A stretch of DNA of 64,000 bases from Scandinavium sp036271055 (GCF_036271055.1 NZ_DATBBJ010000078.1:124001-188000); one strand, 5' to 3'; shown: positions 16,154 through 24,507, counted from the stretch's first letter. The notes: generated by a model from the letters alone, not told the origin. A program made the numbers and translations.

Positions 16154-17068
16154 ATGAAGATAACCGTGCTTGGATGCGGCGCTCTTGGACAATTATGGCT
16201 GACCGCACTGCACCGGCAAGGCCATGAAGTTCAGGGCTGGCTACGTGTACCTGCCCCCTGGTGCAGTGTGAATCTGCAAGAAACTGACGGCAGCATTTTC
16301 AACGAGCTGTTCACCGCCAACGATCCCGATGTCCTCGCCAACAGTGATGTATTGCTGGTCACGCTGAAAGCCTGGCAGGTTTCAACAGCGGTGAAAAATC
16401 TGGTCAGCATGTTGTCGCCCACTTGCCCGATTCTGCTAATGCATAACGGTATGGGGACGCTAGACGAGTTGCATGCGTTAAAACAGCCGTTGCTGCTCGG
16501 AATGACCACGCAAGCTGCCCGCCGTGACGGTAACTTGATTATTCATTCGGCAAACGGAATGACACACATCGGCCCTGCCAACACGATGGCCCAGGAGTAC
16601 AGTTTTCTTGCAGATACATTCCATGCCGCGCTACCGGATGTCGCATGGCATAACGATATCGGCAACGCCAGCTGGCGCAAACTGGCGGTGAACTGCGTGA
16701 TCAACCCGCTCACTGCACTTTATGATTGCCCGAACGGACAATTGCGCGACCATCCTGGAGAAGTCACGCTGGTGAGCGCAGAAGTCGCCGCCGTAATGCA
16801 ACGCGAAGGTCATCACTCCAGCCCGGAAGATTTGCTGGCGTATATCTGGCAGGTCATCGACAGCACCGCCAGCAATATCTCTTCGATGCTTCAGGACGTT
16901 CGCGCCCAACGTCAAACTGAAATCGACTATATCAGCGGCTACCTGCTCAAACGCGCCCGCGCACACGGGATTGCCGTGCCGGAAAATGCCCGCCTGTTTG
17001 AACAAATTAAACGTAAGGAGAACACGTATGAGCGCATCAGCGCTGGTTTGTCTCGCCCCTGGGAGTGA
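16154..17068 (+). CDS. panE: 2-dehydropantoate 2-reductase (ketopantoate reductase)
   Basis: Reduces ketopantoate to pantoate with NADPH in coenzyme A synthesis. The product is 304 aa (E. coli 303). The Rossmann motif GCGALG lies at 7-12, the catalytic Lys is in WRKLAVNCVINPLTA (near 176), and the conserved dimer/active-site segment ISSMLQDVRAQRQTEIDYI lies near 243. The ribosome site is GTAAGGAGGAACG just before the ATG. Its last 41 bases overlap the start of yajL, as in E. coli, so the two are translationally coupled. Confidence 0.96.
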   Translation: MKITVLGCGALGQLWLTALHRQGHEVQGWLRVPAPWCSVNLQETDGSIFNELFTANDPDVLANSDVLLVTLKAWQVSTAVKNLVSMLSPTCPILLMHNGMGTLDELHALKQPLLLGMTTQAARRDGNLIIHSANGMTHIGPANTMAQEYSFLADTFHAALPDVAWHNDIGNASWRKLAVNCVINPLTALYDCPNGQLRDHPGEVTLVSAEVAAVMQREGHHSSPEDLLAYIWQVIDSTASNISSMLQDVRAQRQTEIDYISGYLLKRARAHGIAVPENARLFEQIKRKENTYERISAGLSRPWE

Positions 17069-17618
17069 AGAAATGGAAGCGGTGACCACCATCGATCTGC
17101 TGGTTCGCGGCGGGATCAAGGTCACGACCGCCAGTGTCGCCAGCGACGGCGAGTTAGCCATCACCTGTTCACGCGGGGTTAAACTGCTGGCTGACGCACC
17201 GCTCGTGCAAGTTGCCGACGGCGATTTCGACATCATTATTCTGCCTGGCGGTCTGAAAGGGGCCGAATATTTCCGCGACAGCGCACTGTTAGTGGAAACG
17301 GTAAAACAGTTTCACCGCTCAGGGCGTATCGTTGCCGCTATTTGTGCCGCAGCGGGAACAGTTCTCGCGCCACACGAGATTTTCCCTATCGGCAACATGA
17401 CCGGATTCCCGGCGTTGAAAGAGAAGATTCCGGAAGATCAGTGGCAGGACAAACGTGTAGTCTGGGATCCGCGAGTGAACCTGCTCACCAGTCAGGGCCC
17501 AGGCACCAGCATCGATTTTGGGTTAAAAATTATCGACCTGCTGGTCAGCCGCGAAAAAGCCTATGAAGTGGCTTCTCAGTTGGTGCTCCCGGCGGGTATT
17601 TACAACTTCTACGAGTAA
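17028..17618 (+). CDS. yajL: YajL, DJ-1/PfpI family protein deglycase/chaperone
   Basis: A cytosolic DJ-1-like protein implicated in protection against oxidative and carbonyl stress; deglycase activity has been reported but is debated. The product is 196 aa, as in E. coli, with the nucleophile-elbow Cys in VAAICAAAGTVL (Cys106) and the conserved Glu near residue 15 (SEEMEAV). The start at 17028 lies behind GTAAGGAGAACACGT inside panE; earlier in-frame starts overlap panE more deeply and are not the family start. Confidence 0.95.
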   Translation: MSASALVCLAPGSEEMEAVTTIDLLVRGGIKVTTASVASDGELAITCSRGVKLLADAPLVQVADGDFDIIILPGGLKGAEYFRDSALLVETVKQFHRSGRIVAAICAAAGTVLAPHEIFPIGNMTGFPALKEKIPEDQWQDKRVVWDPRVNLLTSQGPGTSIDFGLKIIDLLVSREKAYEVASQLVLPAGIYNFYE

Positions 17619-17621
17619 CGC

Positions 17622-17643
17622 AAGGGGCCAACTATGGCCCTTT
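17622..17643 (+). terminator. Hairpin at the yajL/hicB junction
   Basis: AAGGGGCCA-ACTA-TGGCCCTTT pairs with one bulge, right after the yajL stop and overlapping the hicB stop. The stem is good, but only three Ts follow. Confidence 0.55.
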
Positions 17644-18060
17644 CACCACTGAAAGCACCAGTTGCAAACCCAACGCGGACAACGCATCCGCGATGGTGTC
17701 AATTTTGGTTGCGTGATCCAGTTTGACGATGCGGGTCACTTCCTGCGGGCGGGTACATAGTTTACGCGCCAGTTCCGCCTGACTGGTTCCGCTCTTTAGC
17801 ATCGCGTTCAACAGCAGCACTTTTGCCGTTACGCTGGCAGGCAGCTGAATAAAATCGTCATGTACGTTTAACACGGGAGGGATCGGAATCGACCGTTCGT
17901 CTTCAAAATAAAAATCCAGCGCGGTCACCAGCGCATCTTCCGCCATCATCAACGCTTCTTCACGCGTATCACCGCAAGTCAGCGCCTCAGGAATTTGCGG
18001 AAATGAAGCAAACCAGCCCCCTTCAATCTCATCTTTCTCAATCACCACTCTGTATTTCAT
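17632..18060 (-). CDS. hicB: HicB-type antitoxin
   Basis: Antitoxin of a type II HicAB module: the N-terminal HicB domain (partial RNase H fold) neutralises HicA and the C-terminal domain represses the operon. The product is 142 aa. The HicB domain covers about 1-75 (KYRVVIEKDEIEGGWFASFP, then the characteristic GDTREEALMMAEDAL), and a helix-turn-helix lies near 88-115 (SQAELARKLCTRPQEVTRI). The start at 18060 has GAGGAG 5 bases upstream; five further upstream codons are possible. It lies 2 bases after hicA. E. coli has no hicAB at this site, so the pair is part of an insertion. Confidence 0.9.
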   Translation of the reverse strand: MKYRVVIEKDEIEGGWFASFPQIPEALTCGDTREEALMMAEDALVTALDFYFEDERSIPIPPVLNVHDDFIQLPASVTAKVLLLNAMLKSGTSQAELARKLCTRPQEVTRIVKLDHATKIDTIADALSALGLQLVLSVVKGP

Positions 18061-18062
18061 TT

Positions 18063-18245
18063 TTACTCCTCGCACAGATTGAGTTGCTTCACGATTGCCT
18101 TACGCAATTTTTCGTTCAGTTCTTTCCCAGGATGCCTAGGCATCACCGACTGGCGTCCACCCAGGTAAATTTTGAGATGGTTCGTACCTTCGACAAACGA
18201 AGCGCCATTTCTTGCCAGCCACTGACGAAATTCCCTTTGCTTCAT
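18063..18245 (-). CDS. hicA: HicA-type mRNA interferase toxin
   Basis: A small double-stranded-RNA-binding-like ribonuclease toxin that cleaves mRNA when free of HicB. The product is 60 aa, the normal HicA size, with the conserved pattern GTNHLKIYLGGRQSVMPRHP carrying the catalytic His (residue 23) and a basic, Leu-rich end. The ATG at 18243-18245 is chosen because AAGGG lies 8 bases before it; another ATG two codons upstream has poorer spacing. It is the first gene of hicA-hicB on the minus strand. It appears intact. Confidence 0.88.
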   Translation of the reverse strand: MKQREFRQWLARNGASFVEGTNHLKIYLGGRQSVMPRHPGKELNEKLRKAIVKQLNLCEE

Positions 18246-18348
18246 CTCCATCACCCTTCGAATATAAACTTTTTTGTTTATCACACACAACCCTGCTGCG
18301 AGGCAATGACGTTATATTCCCGGCAGTAATTCTCGTAAAGACAATGAA

Positions 18349-18504
18349 TTAGGATTTACGAGTGGGCTTCAGAAACCGTTCTTTTCGGAATTTATCAAGA
18401 TCGTCCACACGGGACACCATTACGTGCCAACGCTCACAGATCTCATCTTTTGTGCTGATGCCCCCCCTGAATTTTCTCGGTATAAATCTAGATATTTCAT
18501 CTAG
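18349..18504 (-). pseudogene. Possible gene remnant, 51-codon open frame without a start
   Basis: The minus strand is open from a stop at 18505-18507 to TAA at 18349-18351. It reads a charged, protein-like sequence ending GISTKDEICERWHVMVSRVD and then DLDKFRKERFLKPTRKS. There is no ATG near its start. I do not recognise the family. It could be the C-terminal relic of a gene left at the border of the inserted block. Composition looks coding, but the length is short, so chance cannot be excluded. Confidence 0.35.
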
Positions 18505-18571
18505 TTAACATCTGGCGCGGGTGTTTTAGGTGGCGTTGACAGCCAGAAAGAAGCGTGAAAAACTCGAGCTC

Positions 18572-18589
18572 AACTGGACTATACCAGTT
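18572..18589. promoter_or_regulatory. Likely GntR/HutC-type operator of the sugar cassette
   Basis: AACTGGACTATACCAGTT has perfect 6-bp outer arms AACTGG/CCAGTT. It closely resembles HutC-subfamily sites such as NagR/DasR boxes (core TGGTATAGACCA). It lies about 60 bases before the PTS gene start, and a HutC-type regulator is encoded at the other end of the cassette. The inference that this regulator binds here is not proven. Confidence 0.6.
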
Positions 18590-18651
18590 AAATAAACCCT
18601 CCTGACTTCACCCACCAGGGGGAATAAAAACCTCATTGAGAGGAGTCGCCC

Positions 18652-19920
18652 GTGATTACATTTATTGAGAGCAAGGTCGTGCCTGTCCTAATCCGGATAG
18701 GCGAAAACAAAATTCTGGTGGCGGTGCGTAACGGTATCGCCCTGACATTGCCGTTCACCATCACCGGCAGCCTTTTCCTGATCATCGCCAATCTCCCTAT
18801 TCCTGGCTGGAGTGAGTGGCTAGGGCCGTGGGCCGATAAAATCAGCGCCCCGGTGGCTGTCACCTTTGGCGCGATCGGCCTCATATCAGCCGTAGGTATC
18901 AGCTACAACCTGGCGAAGGAATATAAGCTCAACGCCATAACCTGTAGTGCCGTCACGTTGGTCGTGTTCCTGCTCGCGCAACTCAATGATAAATATCAGC
19001 TCAACGTGGATAACCTCGGCGCAGCGGGTCTTTTTTCCGCCATTATTCTGGCGGTCATCACGGTGCATATTATTCGTTGGTTTATTGGCCGTGAGATCGT
19101 CATAAAGCTGCCTGAAGGCGTGCCGCCCGCGGTGGCACAGTCTTTCGCAAGCCTGGTGCCTGCGGCGGTGGCGATTACGCTGGTGTGGTTTGTCAGAGTG
19201 ATGCTCGGCTTTGATATTAATGAATTTTTCACACAAGTCCTCAGCCCGCTGGTCAGCGGTCTCGGTTCGCTGCCGGGCATGCTGGTGCTGATATTCCTGA
19301 TTTCTTTGCTCTGGTGCTGCGGTATTCACGGTGACAATGTGCTTTCCGGCATCACCAGCCCCATCTTCCTGAAATACATCGCCGAAAATACACAGGCTTA
19401 TTTAAACCACCAGCCGATCCCGCATATCACCGCCGACGGTTTTTACATCGTCTTTATGTGTATCGGCGGCACGGGTGCCACGCTCGGCCTGGTTTTGGCG
19501 ATGCTGCGTTCACGCAGCAAAATGTATAAATCTGTCGGCAAACTGTCACTGCCGTCTGCCGTATTTTGTATTAATGAACCGGTGATATTCGGCTGCCCCA
19601 TCGTCTTCAACCCGCTGCTGATGATCCCCTTCACGCTGACCCCGATGCTGCTGTGCATCTCCACCTACGGCCTGATGTACTTCGACATTATTGGTCGTCC
19701 GGTGCTGCAAATTCCGTGGACCATGCCCCCTATTCTCGCCGCCTGGTTTGTGACCGGCGGCAATATTCCGGCGGTGATCTGGTCCGTCTGTACCGTCGTC
19801 ATTTCTGTCGCGATCTACTTCCCGTTCTTTAAATTGCTGGAACGCCAGCAACTGAACAAAGAACGCCTGGAAGAAACGCACGAAAACGAATCCGTCCTGA
19901 ACACTGACTCTGCATTGTAA
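18652..19920 (+). CDS. PTS system EIIC component, lactose/cellobiose (ChbC/CelB) family
   Basis: An inner-membrane permease that takes up and phosphorylates a beta-linked disaccharide or similar sugar via the phosphotransferase system. The product is 422 aa, typical for a stand-alone EIIC, with about ten hydrophobic segments and family features such as RNGIALTLPFTITGSLFLI near the N-terminus, WCCGIHGDNV near 225, and PVIFGCPIVFNPLLMIPF. The start is GTG with GAGAGGAG 6 bases before it. No EIIA or EIIB gene is present in the cassette, so these must come from elsewhere. The next gene is 12 bases away. It is absent from this locus in E. coli; the exact sugar cannot be named. Confidence 0.88.
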   Translation: MITFIESKVVPVLIRIGENKILVAVRNGIALTLPFTITGSLFLIIANLPIPGWSEWLGPWADKISAPVAVTFGAIGLISAVGISYNLAKEYKLNAITCSAVTLVVFLLAQLNDKYQLNVDNLGAAGLFSAIILAVITVHIIRWFIGREIVIKLPEGVPPAVAQSFASLVPAAVAITLVWFVRVMLGFDINEFFTQVLSPLVSGLGSLPGMLVLIFLISLLWCCGIHGDNVLSGITSPIFLKYIAENTQAYLNHQPIPHITADGFYIVFMCIGGTGATLGLVLAMLRSRSKMYKSVGKLSLPSAVFCINEPVIFGCPIVFNPLLMIPFTLTPMLLCISTYGLMYFDIIGRPVLQIPWTMPPILAAWFVTGGNIPAVIWSVCTVVISVAIYFPFFKLLERQQLNKERLEETHENESVLNTDSAL

Positions 19921-19932
19921 AAAGGAACTCTG

Positions 19933-21249
19933 ATGAAAAAGCTCAAAATTGTCACCATTGGCGGTGGCTCAAGCTATACCCCGGAACTGATTGATGGCTT
20001 TATCAAACGTTACGATGAGCTTCCGGTCACGGATTACTACCTGCTCGATATCGAAGAAGGCAAAGAGAAGCTCGAGATTGTCGGCAAGCTGGCGCAGCGC
20101 ATGGTGAAAGAAGCCGGTGTGCCAATGAACATACATTTGACGCTCGATCGCGCCGAAGCGCTGAAAGACGCTGATTTCGTAACGACGCAACTGCGTGTCG
20201 GTTTCCTGGACGCGCGCATTAATGACGAAAAAATCCCGTTAAAATACGGCGTACTCGGCCAGGAAACCACCGGCCCCGGCGGCTTTATGAAAGCCCAGCG
20301 CACCATTCCAGTGTTGATGGATATCTGCCGCGATATGGAAAAATATTGCCCGGATGCGTGGCTGATTAACTTCACCAACCCGGCAGGCATCGTGACCGAA
20401 GCCATCACCCGTCATTCAAATATCAAGAGCATCGGTATTTGCAGCGGCGCTAATAGCATGTTGATGGATATCGCCAAAGCCTACGACGTGGAGAAAAAGG
20501 ACGTTTATGCCCGCATTATGGGGCTGAACCATCTGATATTTGCCGACCAAATTTTCATTAAAGGCGAAGACTACACGGATGATTTCATGGCAAAACTGGC
20601 TCAGGGCAGCGCCAGCAACTCATTGAAAAACATCCCGGATATCGGCTTTTCTTCGCGCTTCGCCAAAGCGCTGCACATGTACCCGATCTCCTATTTAAAG
20701 TACTTCTTCCTGACCCGCGAAATGGTGGATGCGGCACTGAAAGATGCCAGCACCAAAGGGACGCGCGGCGAACAAACCCGTGAAATTGAGCACCGTCTTT
20801 TTGAGCTTTATCAGGATCCGCATCTTTCCCATAAACCGAAAGAACTGGAAAAGCGCGGCGGGGCCTGGTACTCCGATACTGCCTGCTCGATCATCAGTTC
20901 CATTTATAACGACAAGAAAGAAATCCATGTGGTCAACACCGTCAACAACGGTGCGACGCCGGATCTGCCCGATCATGTCACGCTGGAAACCAACGCGGTT
21001 ATCGATCGCAGTGGCGCTCATCCGCTGGCTTACGGCCGTTTACCGGTCAAAATTCGTGGGCTGATCCAGAGCGTAAAAGCCTATGAAGAACTGACCGTTG
21101 AAGCGGCGATGACCGGTGATTACAGCACCGCGCTGATGGCGTTAACCATCAACCCACTGGTGCCTTCGGCGACGCTTGCGGAAAAAATTCTTGATGAATA
21201 TTTGGAAGTGAATCAGCGCTATTTGCCGCAATATCACTCAAAAAGCTAA
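19933..21249 (+). CDS. GH4 family 6-phospho-beta-glucosidase
   Basis: A cytosolic NAD- and divalent-metal-dependent glycosidase that hydrolyses 6-phospho-disaccharides delivered by the PTS (relatives: LicH, CelF/ChbF). The product is 438 aa, the family length. The N-terminal Rossmann motif IGGGSSYTPELIDGF, the segment VLGQETTGPGGFMKAQRTIP, the metal-ligand region SIGICSGANSM with GLNHLIF, and GGAWYSDTACSIISS are visible. It follows the EIIC by 12 bases with an AAAGGA site and is followed by the deaminase gene after 9 bases. Together with that gene it suggests a substrate that releases an amino sugar. Confidence 0.92.
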   Translation: MKKLKIVTIGGGSSYTPELIDGFIKRYDELPVTDYYLLDIEEGKEKLEIVGKLAQRMVKEAGVPMNIHLTLDRAEALKDADFVTTQLRVGFLDARINDEKIPLKYGVLGQETTGPGGFMKAQRTIPVLMDICRDMEKYCPDAWLINFTNPAGIVTEAITRHSNIKSIGICSGANSMLMDIAKAYDVEKKDVYARIMGLNHLIFADQIFIKGEDYTDDFMAKLAQGSASNSLKNIPDIGFSSRFAKALHMYPISYLKYFFLTREMVDAALKDASTKGTRGEQTREIEHRLFELYQDPHLSHKPKELEKRGGAWYSDTACSIISSIYNDKKEIHVVNTVNNGATPDLPDHVTLETNAVIDRSGAHPLAYGRLPVKIRGLIQSVKAYEELTVEAAMTGDYSTALMALTINPLVPSATLAEKILDEYLEVNQRYLPQYHSKS

Positions 21250-21258
21250 GGAGCAGCC

Positions 21259-21981
21259 ATGAAGACTTATATTTCCCCGAATTACCCGCAGCTTTGTCAG
21301 GCGGTGGCGCAAAACGTCATTGATTGCGTGAAAACCAAACCTGACGCGCTCATCTGTATTGCGGGTGGTGACACGCCTCTCGGCGTATTTGCAGCACTCG
21401 TTGATGCACAAAAGCAGGGCCACGTAGATTTCTCACGCACCCAATTTTTAGGGATCGATGAATGGCTGGGCCTCGGCAAAGCCGATAAAGGCAGCTGTCG
21501 TGAAATGGTCTGGCATCACTTTTTCGACAAACTCCCCCTGCGCGATGAGCAAATTTGCTTTTTCGATGGGCTGACCAGCGACCCGAAAGCAGAATGCCAG
21601 CGTGTCGATCGTTATATAGACAGGCATGGGCCGATCGACTGCGTCGTATTAGGCATCGGTATGAACGGGCATATTGGTTTTAACGAACCGGGCGTTTCGC
21701 TGGAAAACACCTGCCACGTTGTCGATTTGGACGCCGTCACTCAGGCGGTTTCAGTGAAGTATTTTGATACACCGCGTGAGGTCAAACAGGGTATTTCGCT
21801 AGGGCTGAAAACCTTGCTGGCAGCGAAAAATATTGTGGTGATGGCAAGCGGTGAGAAAAAATCAGCGATTGTTGCGCAAACGGTGAATCACCCTGCGACG
21901 GTCGACATTCCTTCGACGCTGGTGAAAACTGTGCCACAGGCAGCTTTATACGTGGATAACGCAGCGGCAAGCGCGCTGTAA
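21259..21981 (+). CDS. Glucosamine-6-phosphate deaminase/isomerase family protein (NagB-like)
   Basis: Predicted to convert glucosamine-6-phosphate to fructose-6-phosphate and ammonia, or a related sugar-phosphate reaction. The product is 240 aa, shorter than E. coli NagB (266) and near Bacillus NagB size. It has the phosphate-loop region AGGDTPLGVFAAL, the conserved LGIDEW Asp and the signature GIGMNGHIGFNEPG with catalytic His and Glu. At the position of E. coli Asp141 it has Asn, as do Bacillus-type enzymes. It lacks the allosteric C-terminal part of E. coli NagB. It is the third gene of the cassette, with AAGGAG before the ATG, and a hairpin follows. Confidence 0.85.
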   Translation: MKTYISPNYPQLCQAVAQNVIDCVKTKPDALICIAGGDTPLGVFAALVDAQKQGHVDFSRTQFLGIDEWLGLGKADKGSCREMVWHHFFDKLPLRDEQICFFDGLTSDPKAECQRVDRYIDRHGPIDCVVLGIGMNGHIGFNEPGVSLENTCHVVDLDAVTQAVSVKYFDTPREVKQGISLGLKTLLAAKNIVVMASGEKKSAIVAQTVNHPATVDIPSTLVKTVPQAALYVDNAAASAL

Positions 21982-21991
21982 AGGGGATCTG

Positions 21992-22015
21992 GCAGGCGCT
22001 ATTTTTTGCGCCTGC
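21992..22015. terminator. Hairpin between the convergent deaminase and GntR genes
   Basis: GCAGGCGC / GCGCCTGC with a T-rich 8-base loop. It lies 10 bases after the deaminase stop and touches the regulator stop. No T-tract follows, so it is only terminator-like. Confidence 0.5.
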
Positions 22016-22749
22016 TAGCGTTCGATTCGCAGGTTTTTGACCCGGAAGATGTCAGCCCGGTTGTAACTGATCGAGTAGTTAAACGCTGTTTTATCGGCAA
22101 GACGGGTCACTTCGGTAATTTTCAGCATCGGCTGCCCGCTGGCAATATCCAGCAATGGCGCAAGCTCATCATCAAATAACGCGGCTTCGATAATCGAGTC
22201 AGCATCTTTGATTTTCTTCCCAGTGAACGCTTCGATATAGCCGTACAACGAGCCTTCTTTGAGAATATTTTCGGGAATGGTGTCGATAACGCTTTGCGGA
22301 ATATTACTGTCTTCCACCAGTACAGGATTCCCATCGAGCAAACGAATACGACGGATAAACCAGACGTTATCTCCGGCGGTGATTTCCAGATGCTGCGCAA
22401 GTGTCGCATCAGCCTGAATCACGTTGAACGTCAGAAGCTGGCTGCTGACTTTCACTCTTCCCTGAAATTCACGGGAAAAGCCAAGAATGCTGTCGCTGGT
22501 TTCGTTATTGAGAAGGTAGACGTTGGTGGCGCTGTTTTTCAGCACGAACATCCCTTTGCCGTGAATGCGCTCGATAAACCCTTCCTGTACCAGGTTATCC
22601 ATCGCTTTTTGCACCGTCACGCGAGTCACGCCGTAAAGGCCTGCCAGTTCGCGTTCAGAGGGAATGCTTTCACCTTTTTTGTAGAGTTGATTGAGGATAT
22701 CGCCCTTTAAGCGTTCCTTAATCTCAATGTATTTGTGTGTTTTTTGCAT
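22015..22749 (-). CDS. GntR/HutC-family transcriptional regulator
   Basis: A 244-aa regulator with an N-terminal winged helix (about 5-70, with ESIPSERELAGLYGVTRVTV and IHGKGMFV) and a C-terminal UTRA ligand-binding domain (about 90-235). UTRA domains of this group sense sugar phosphates such as GlcN-6-P or glucose-6-P. The start at 22749 (MQKTHKYIEIKERLKGD) is chosen because longer versions read into a REP element. It is convergent to the sugar operon, whose promoter carries a matching operator candidate, so it is probably the local repressor. Confidence 0.9.
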   Translation of the reverse strand: MQKTHKYIEIKERLKGDILNQLYKKGESIPSERELAGLYGVTRVTVQKAMDNLVQEGFIERIHGKGMFVLKNSATNVYLLNNETSDSILGFSREFQGRVKVSSQLLTFNVIQADATLAQHLEITAGDNVWFIRRIRLLDGNPVLVEDSNIPQSVIDTIPENILKEGSLYGYIEAFTGKKIKDADSIIEAALFDDELAPLLDIASGQPMLKITEVTRLADKTAFNYSISYNRADIFRVKNLRIER

Positions 22750-22766
22750 TCGGTTCCCAGAAAATC

Positions 22767-22797
22767 GCCGGGTGGCGTTGCGCTTACCCGGCCTACA
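22767..22797 (+). repeat. REP element
   Basis: GCCGGGTGGCG..CGCTTACCCGGCCTACA is a typical enterobacterial repetitive extragenic palindrome. It forms an inverted pair with 22811-22842, upstream of the GntR gene and beside thiI. Confidence 0.9.
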
Positions 22798-22810
22798 CAT
22801 TCCTGCCGCT

Positions 22811-22842
22811 TGTAGGCCGGGCAAACAGCGTGCCGCCCGGCA
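22811..22842 (-). repeat. REP element, inverted partner
   Basis: TGTAGGCCGGGCAAACAGCG followed by TGCCGCCCGGCA, the opposite-facing REP of a BIME pair. It lies 19 bases from the thiI stop and marks the right edge of the inserted cassette. Confidence 0.9.
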
Positions 22843-22860
22843 GTTTCACGATGCTACTGT

Positions 22861-24312
22861 TTAATCCGGACGATAAACCTTCACATTAGCGAAGCCTTGC
22901 TCGCGCAAATAGAGCGCCTGCAAGCGGCTCATCACGCCGCGTTCACACCACAGCAAATAAGTTTTGCTCTGGTCGAGATCGCCAAACTGCGTGCTCAATT
23001 TGTAGAACGGCAGCGACGCCACTTCCACACCGTCGAGTTTGAGCGGTTTGTCATCCTGTTCATCGATGGAACGAATATCAAGAATAACGTCAGTCGCGGT
23101 GAAACCGGACACCGTTTCGACTTCAACCACGTCCTGCTGAGTTTGCTGCGCAATGTCGCGGATATCGACATTGTTGGCTTCCGCCACCACTTTGTCGAGG
23201 ATCGCGAAATCAAAGTTCTGCTCTTCCGCTTCGATTTTCGCCTTCACCGCTTTCACGGTTGGGCTCTTCGAAATCACGCCACAGTATTCCGGCATGGTAC
23301 GGGCAAAATCTTCAGTGCCGATTTCACGCGCCAAATCGATGATGTGCTCTTTGTCGTGAGAAATCAGCGGACGCAGGATCAGGGTATCGGAAACGTTGTC
23401 GATCAAACGCAGGTTGGTCAGCGTCTGGCTGGAAACCTGGCCCAGCGCTTCGCCGGTCACCAGCGCCTGCACGCCGTAGCGTTCAGCAACCTGAGAAGCC
23501 GCACGCACCATCATGCGTTTCAGCACCACGCCCATTTGGCCGTCGTCGACTTTCTCGAGGATTTCGCCCACAACCGGTTCGAAGTTGATCGCCACGAAAC
23601 GCACGCGGTGCGAACTGCCAAAGCGATTCCACAGATAATGCGCCACCTGACGGACGCCGATTTCATGCGCAGCGCCGCCAAGGTTGAAGAAGCAGTAATG
23701 CACGCGACAACCGCGACGCATCAGCATGTAGCTGGAAACACCGGAATCGAAACCACCGGAAATCAGCGACAGCACGTCTTCCTGTGTGCCGATTGGGAAA
23801 CCGCCGATACCTTCATAGCGGCCTTTTACCAGCAGCAGACGATCGTTTTCGATCTCCAGAAGCACCGTGATATCCGGGTTAGTCAGCTTCACGCGCGCGG
23901 TTTCGATGTGCTGATTCAGCCCACCGCCGACATAACGCTCAACGTCAATGGAGGTAAAATCGTGTTTACCCCGGCGCTTAACACGCACGCAAAACGATTT
24001 GCCTTCCAGCTGTTCGCGCCACAACGGCAGCGTTTGCTCGAAGATGTCATGCATAGAAGTGAACGGCACATCTTCCACTTCCAGAATATGGTGAATACCG
24101 GGAATACGGGTCAGCGCATCGCGAATGACCGGACGTTGGTCCTCGTCTTTGGCGCGAACTTCGATGTGATCCCAGTGACGAACAACGGCAAGCGTCTCGT
24201 CATAATGCTTCAGAACGTTACGAATATTCCCGGTCAGAATTTTTATAAAGCGCAAACGCACAGATTGGCTTTTGATGGTGATTTCCGGGAACAATTTAAT
24301 GATAAACTTCAT
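22861..24312 (-). CDS. thiI: ThiI, tRNA 4-thiouridine synthase / thiamine thiazole sulfur carrier
   Basis: Uses persulfide sulfur from IscS to make 4-thiouridine at tRNA position 8 and to supply sulfur for the thiazole of thiamine. The product is 483 aa (E. coli 482; one extra C-terminal Asp). Its domains are NFLD/THUMP (about 1-165), the PP-loop ATPase with SGGFDSG near 184-190, Cys in MPEYCGVISKSP (Cys344), and a C-terminal rhodanese domain with the active Cys in LLWCERGVMS (Cys456). The start MKFIIKLFPEITIKS at 24312 is the family start; the in-frame extension upstream overlaps the xseB side and is not used. It is divergent from xseB-ispA-dxs. Confidence 0.97.
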   Translation of the reverse strand: MKFIIKLFPEITIKSQSVRLRFIKILTGNIRNVLKHYDETLAVVRHWDHIEVRAKDEDQRPVIRDALTRIPGIHHILEVEDVPFTSMHDIFEQTLPLWREQLEGKSFCVRVKRRGKHDFTSIDVERYVGGGLNQHIETARVKLTNPDITVLLEIENDRLLLVKGRYEGIGGFPIGTQEDVLSLISGGFDSGVSSYMLMRRGCRVHYCFFNLGGAAHEIGVRQVAHYLWNRFGSSHRVRFVAINFEPVVGEILEKVDDGQMGVVLKRMMVRAASQVAERYGVQALVTGEALGQVSSQTLTNLRLIDNVSDTLILRPLISHDKEHIIDLAREIGTEDFARTMPEYCGVISKSPTVKAVKAKIEAEEQNFDFAILDKVVAEANNVDIRDIAQQTQQDVVEVETVSGFTATDVILDIRSIDEQDDKPLKLDGVEVASLPFYKLSTQFGDLDQSKTYLLWCERGVMSRLQALYLREQGFANVKVYRPD

Positions 24313-24507
24313 GGCGGCAATGGTTCGTTGGCAAGCCTGTAAAGGCTTGTAATGGAAAATAGTACAGCAGCCCATACCCGCGGCTGCATCCAGGTGCGCA
24401 AGTATACCACCATCGCGCGGCTCCTGTGCACATTGCGCGTTATTTGATAATTGCCCTAAGTCCGTTACCATGACGGGGCTGAAAATATTGAGAGTCAAAC
24501 ATTCACT

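Larger units (their letters stand above)
18246..18651. other. hicA / sugar-cassette intergenic region
   Basis: A 406-base spacer between divergent transcripts. It contains a 51-codon gene-like fragment (18349-18504, minus), a C7 homopolymer (18461-18467), an 18-base palindromic operator candidate (18572-18589) and the ribosome site GAGAGGAG of the PTS gene. Confidence 0.7.

Noticed and set aside
22767..22842. Integration (att) site for the sugar cassette
   Set aside because: The repeats are ordinary REP elements, also found after yajO; there is no integrase, tRNA gene or direct repeat.
22897..24342. A 481-codon plus-strand open frame opposite thiI
   Set aside because: Antisense of thiI; codon phase mirrors the real gene and no domain is recognisable.
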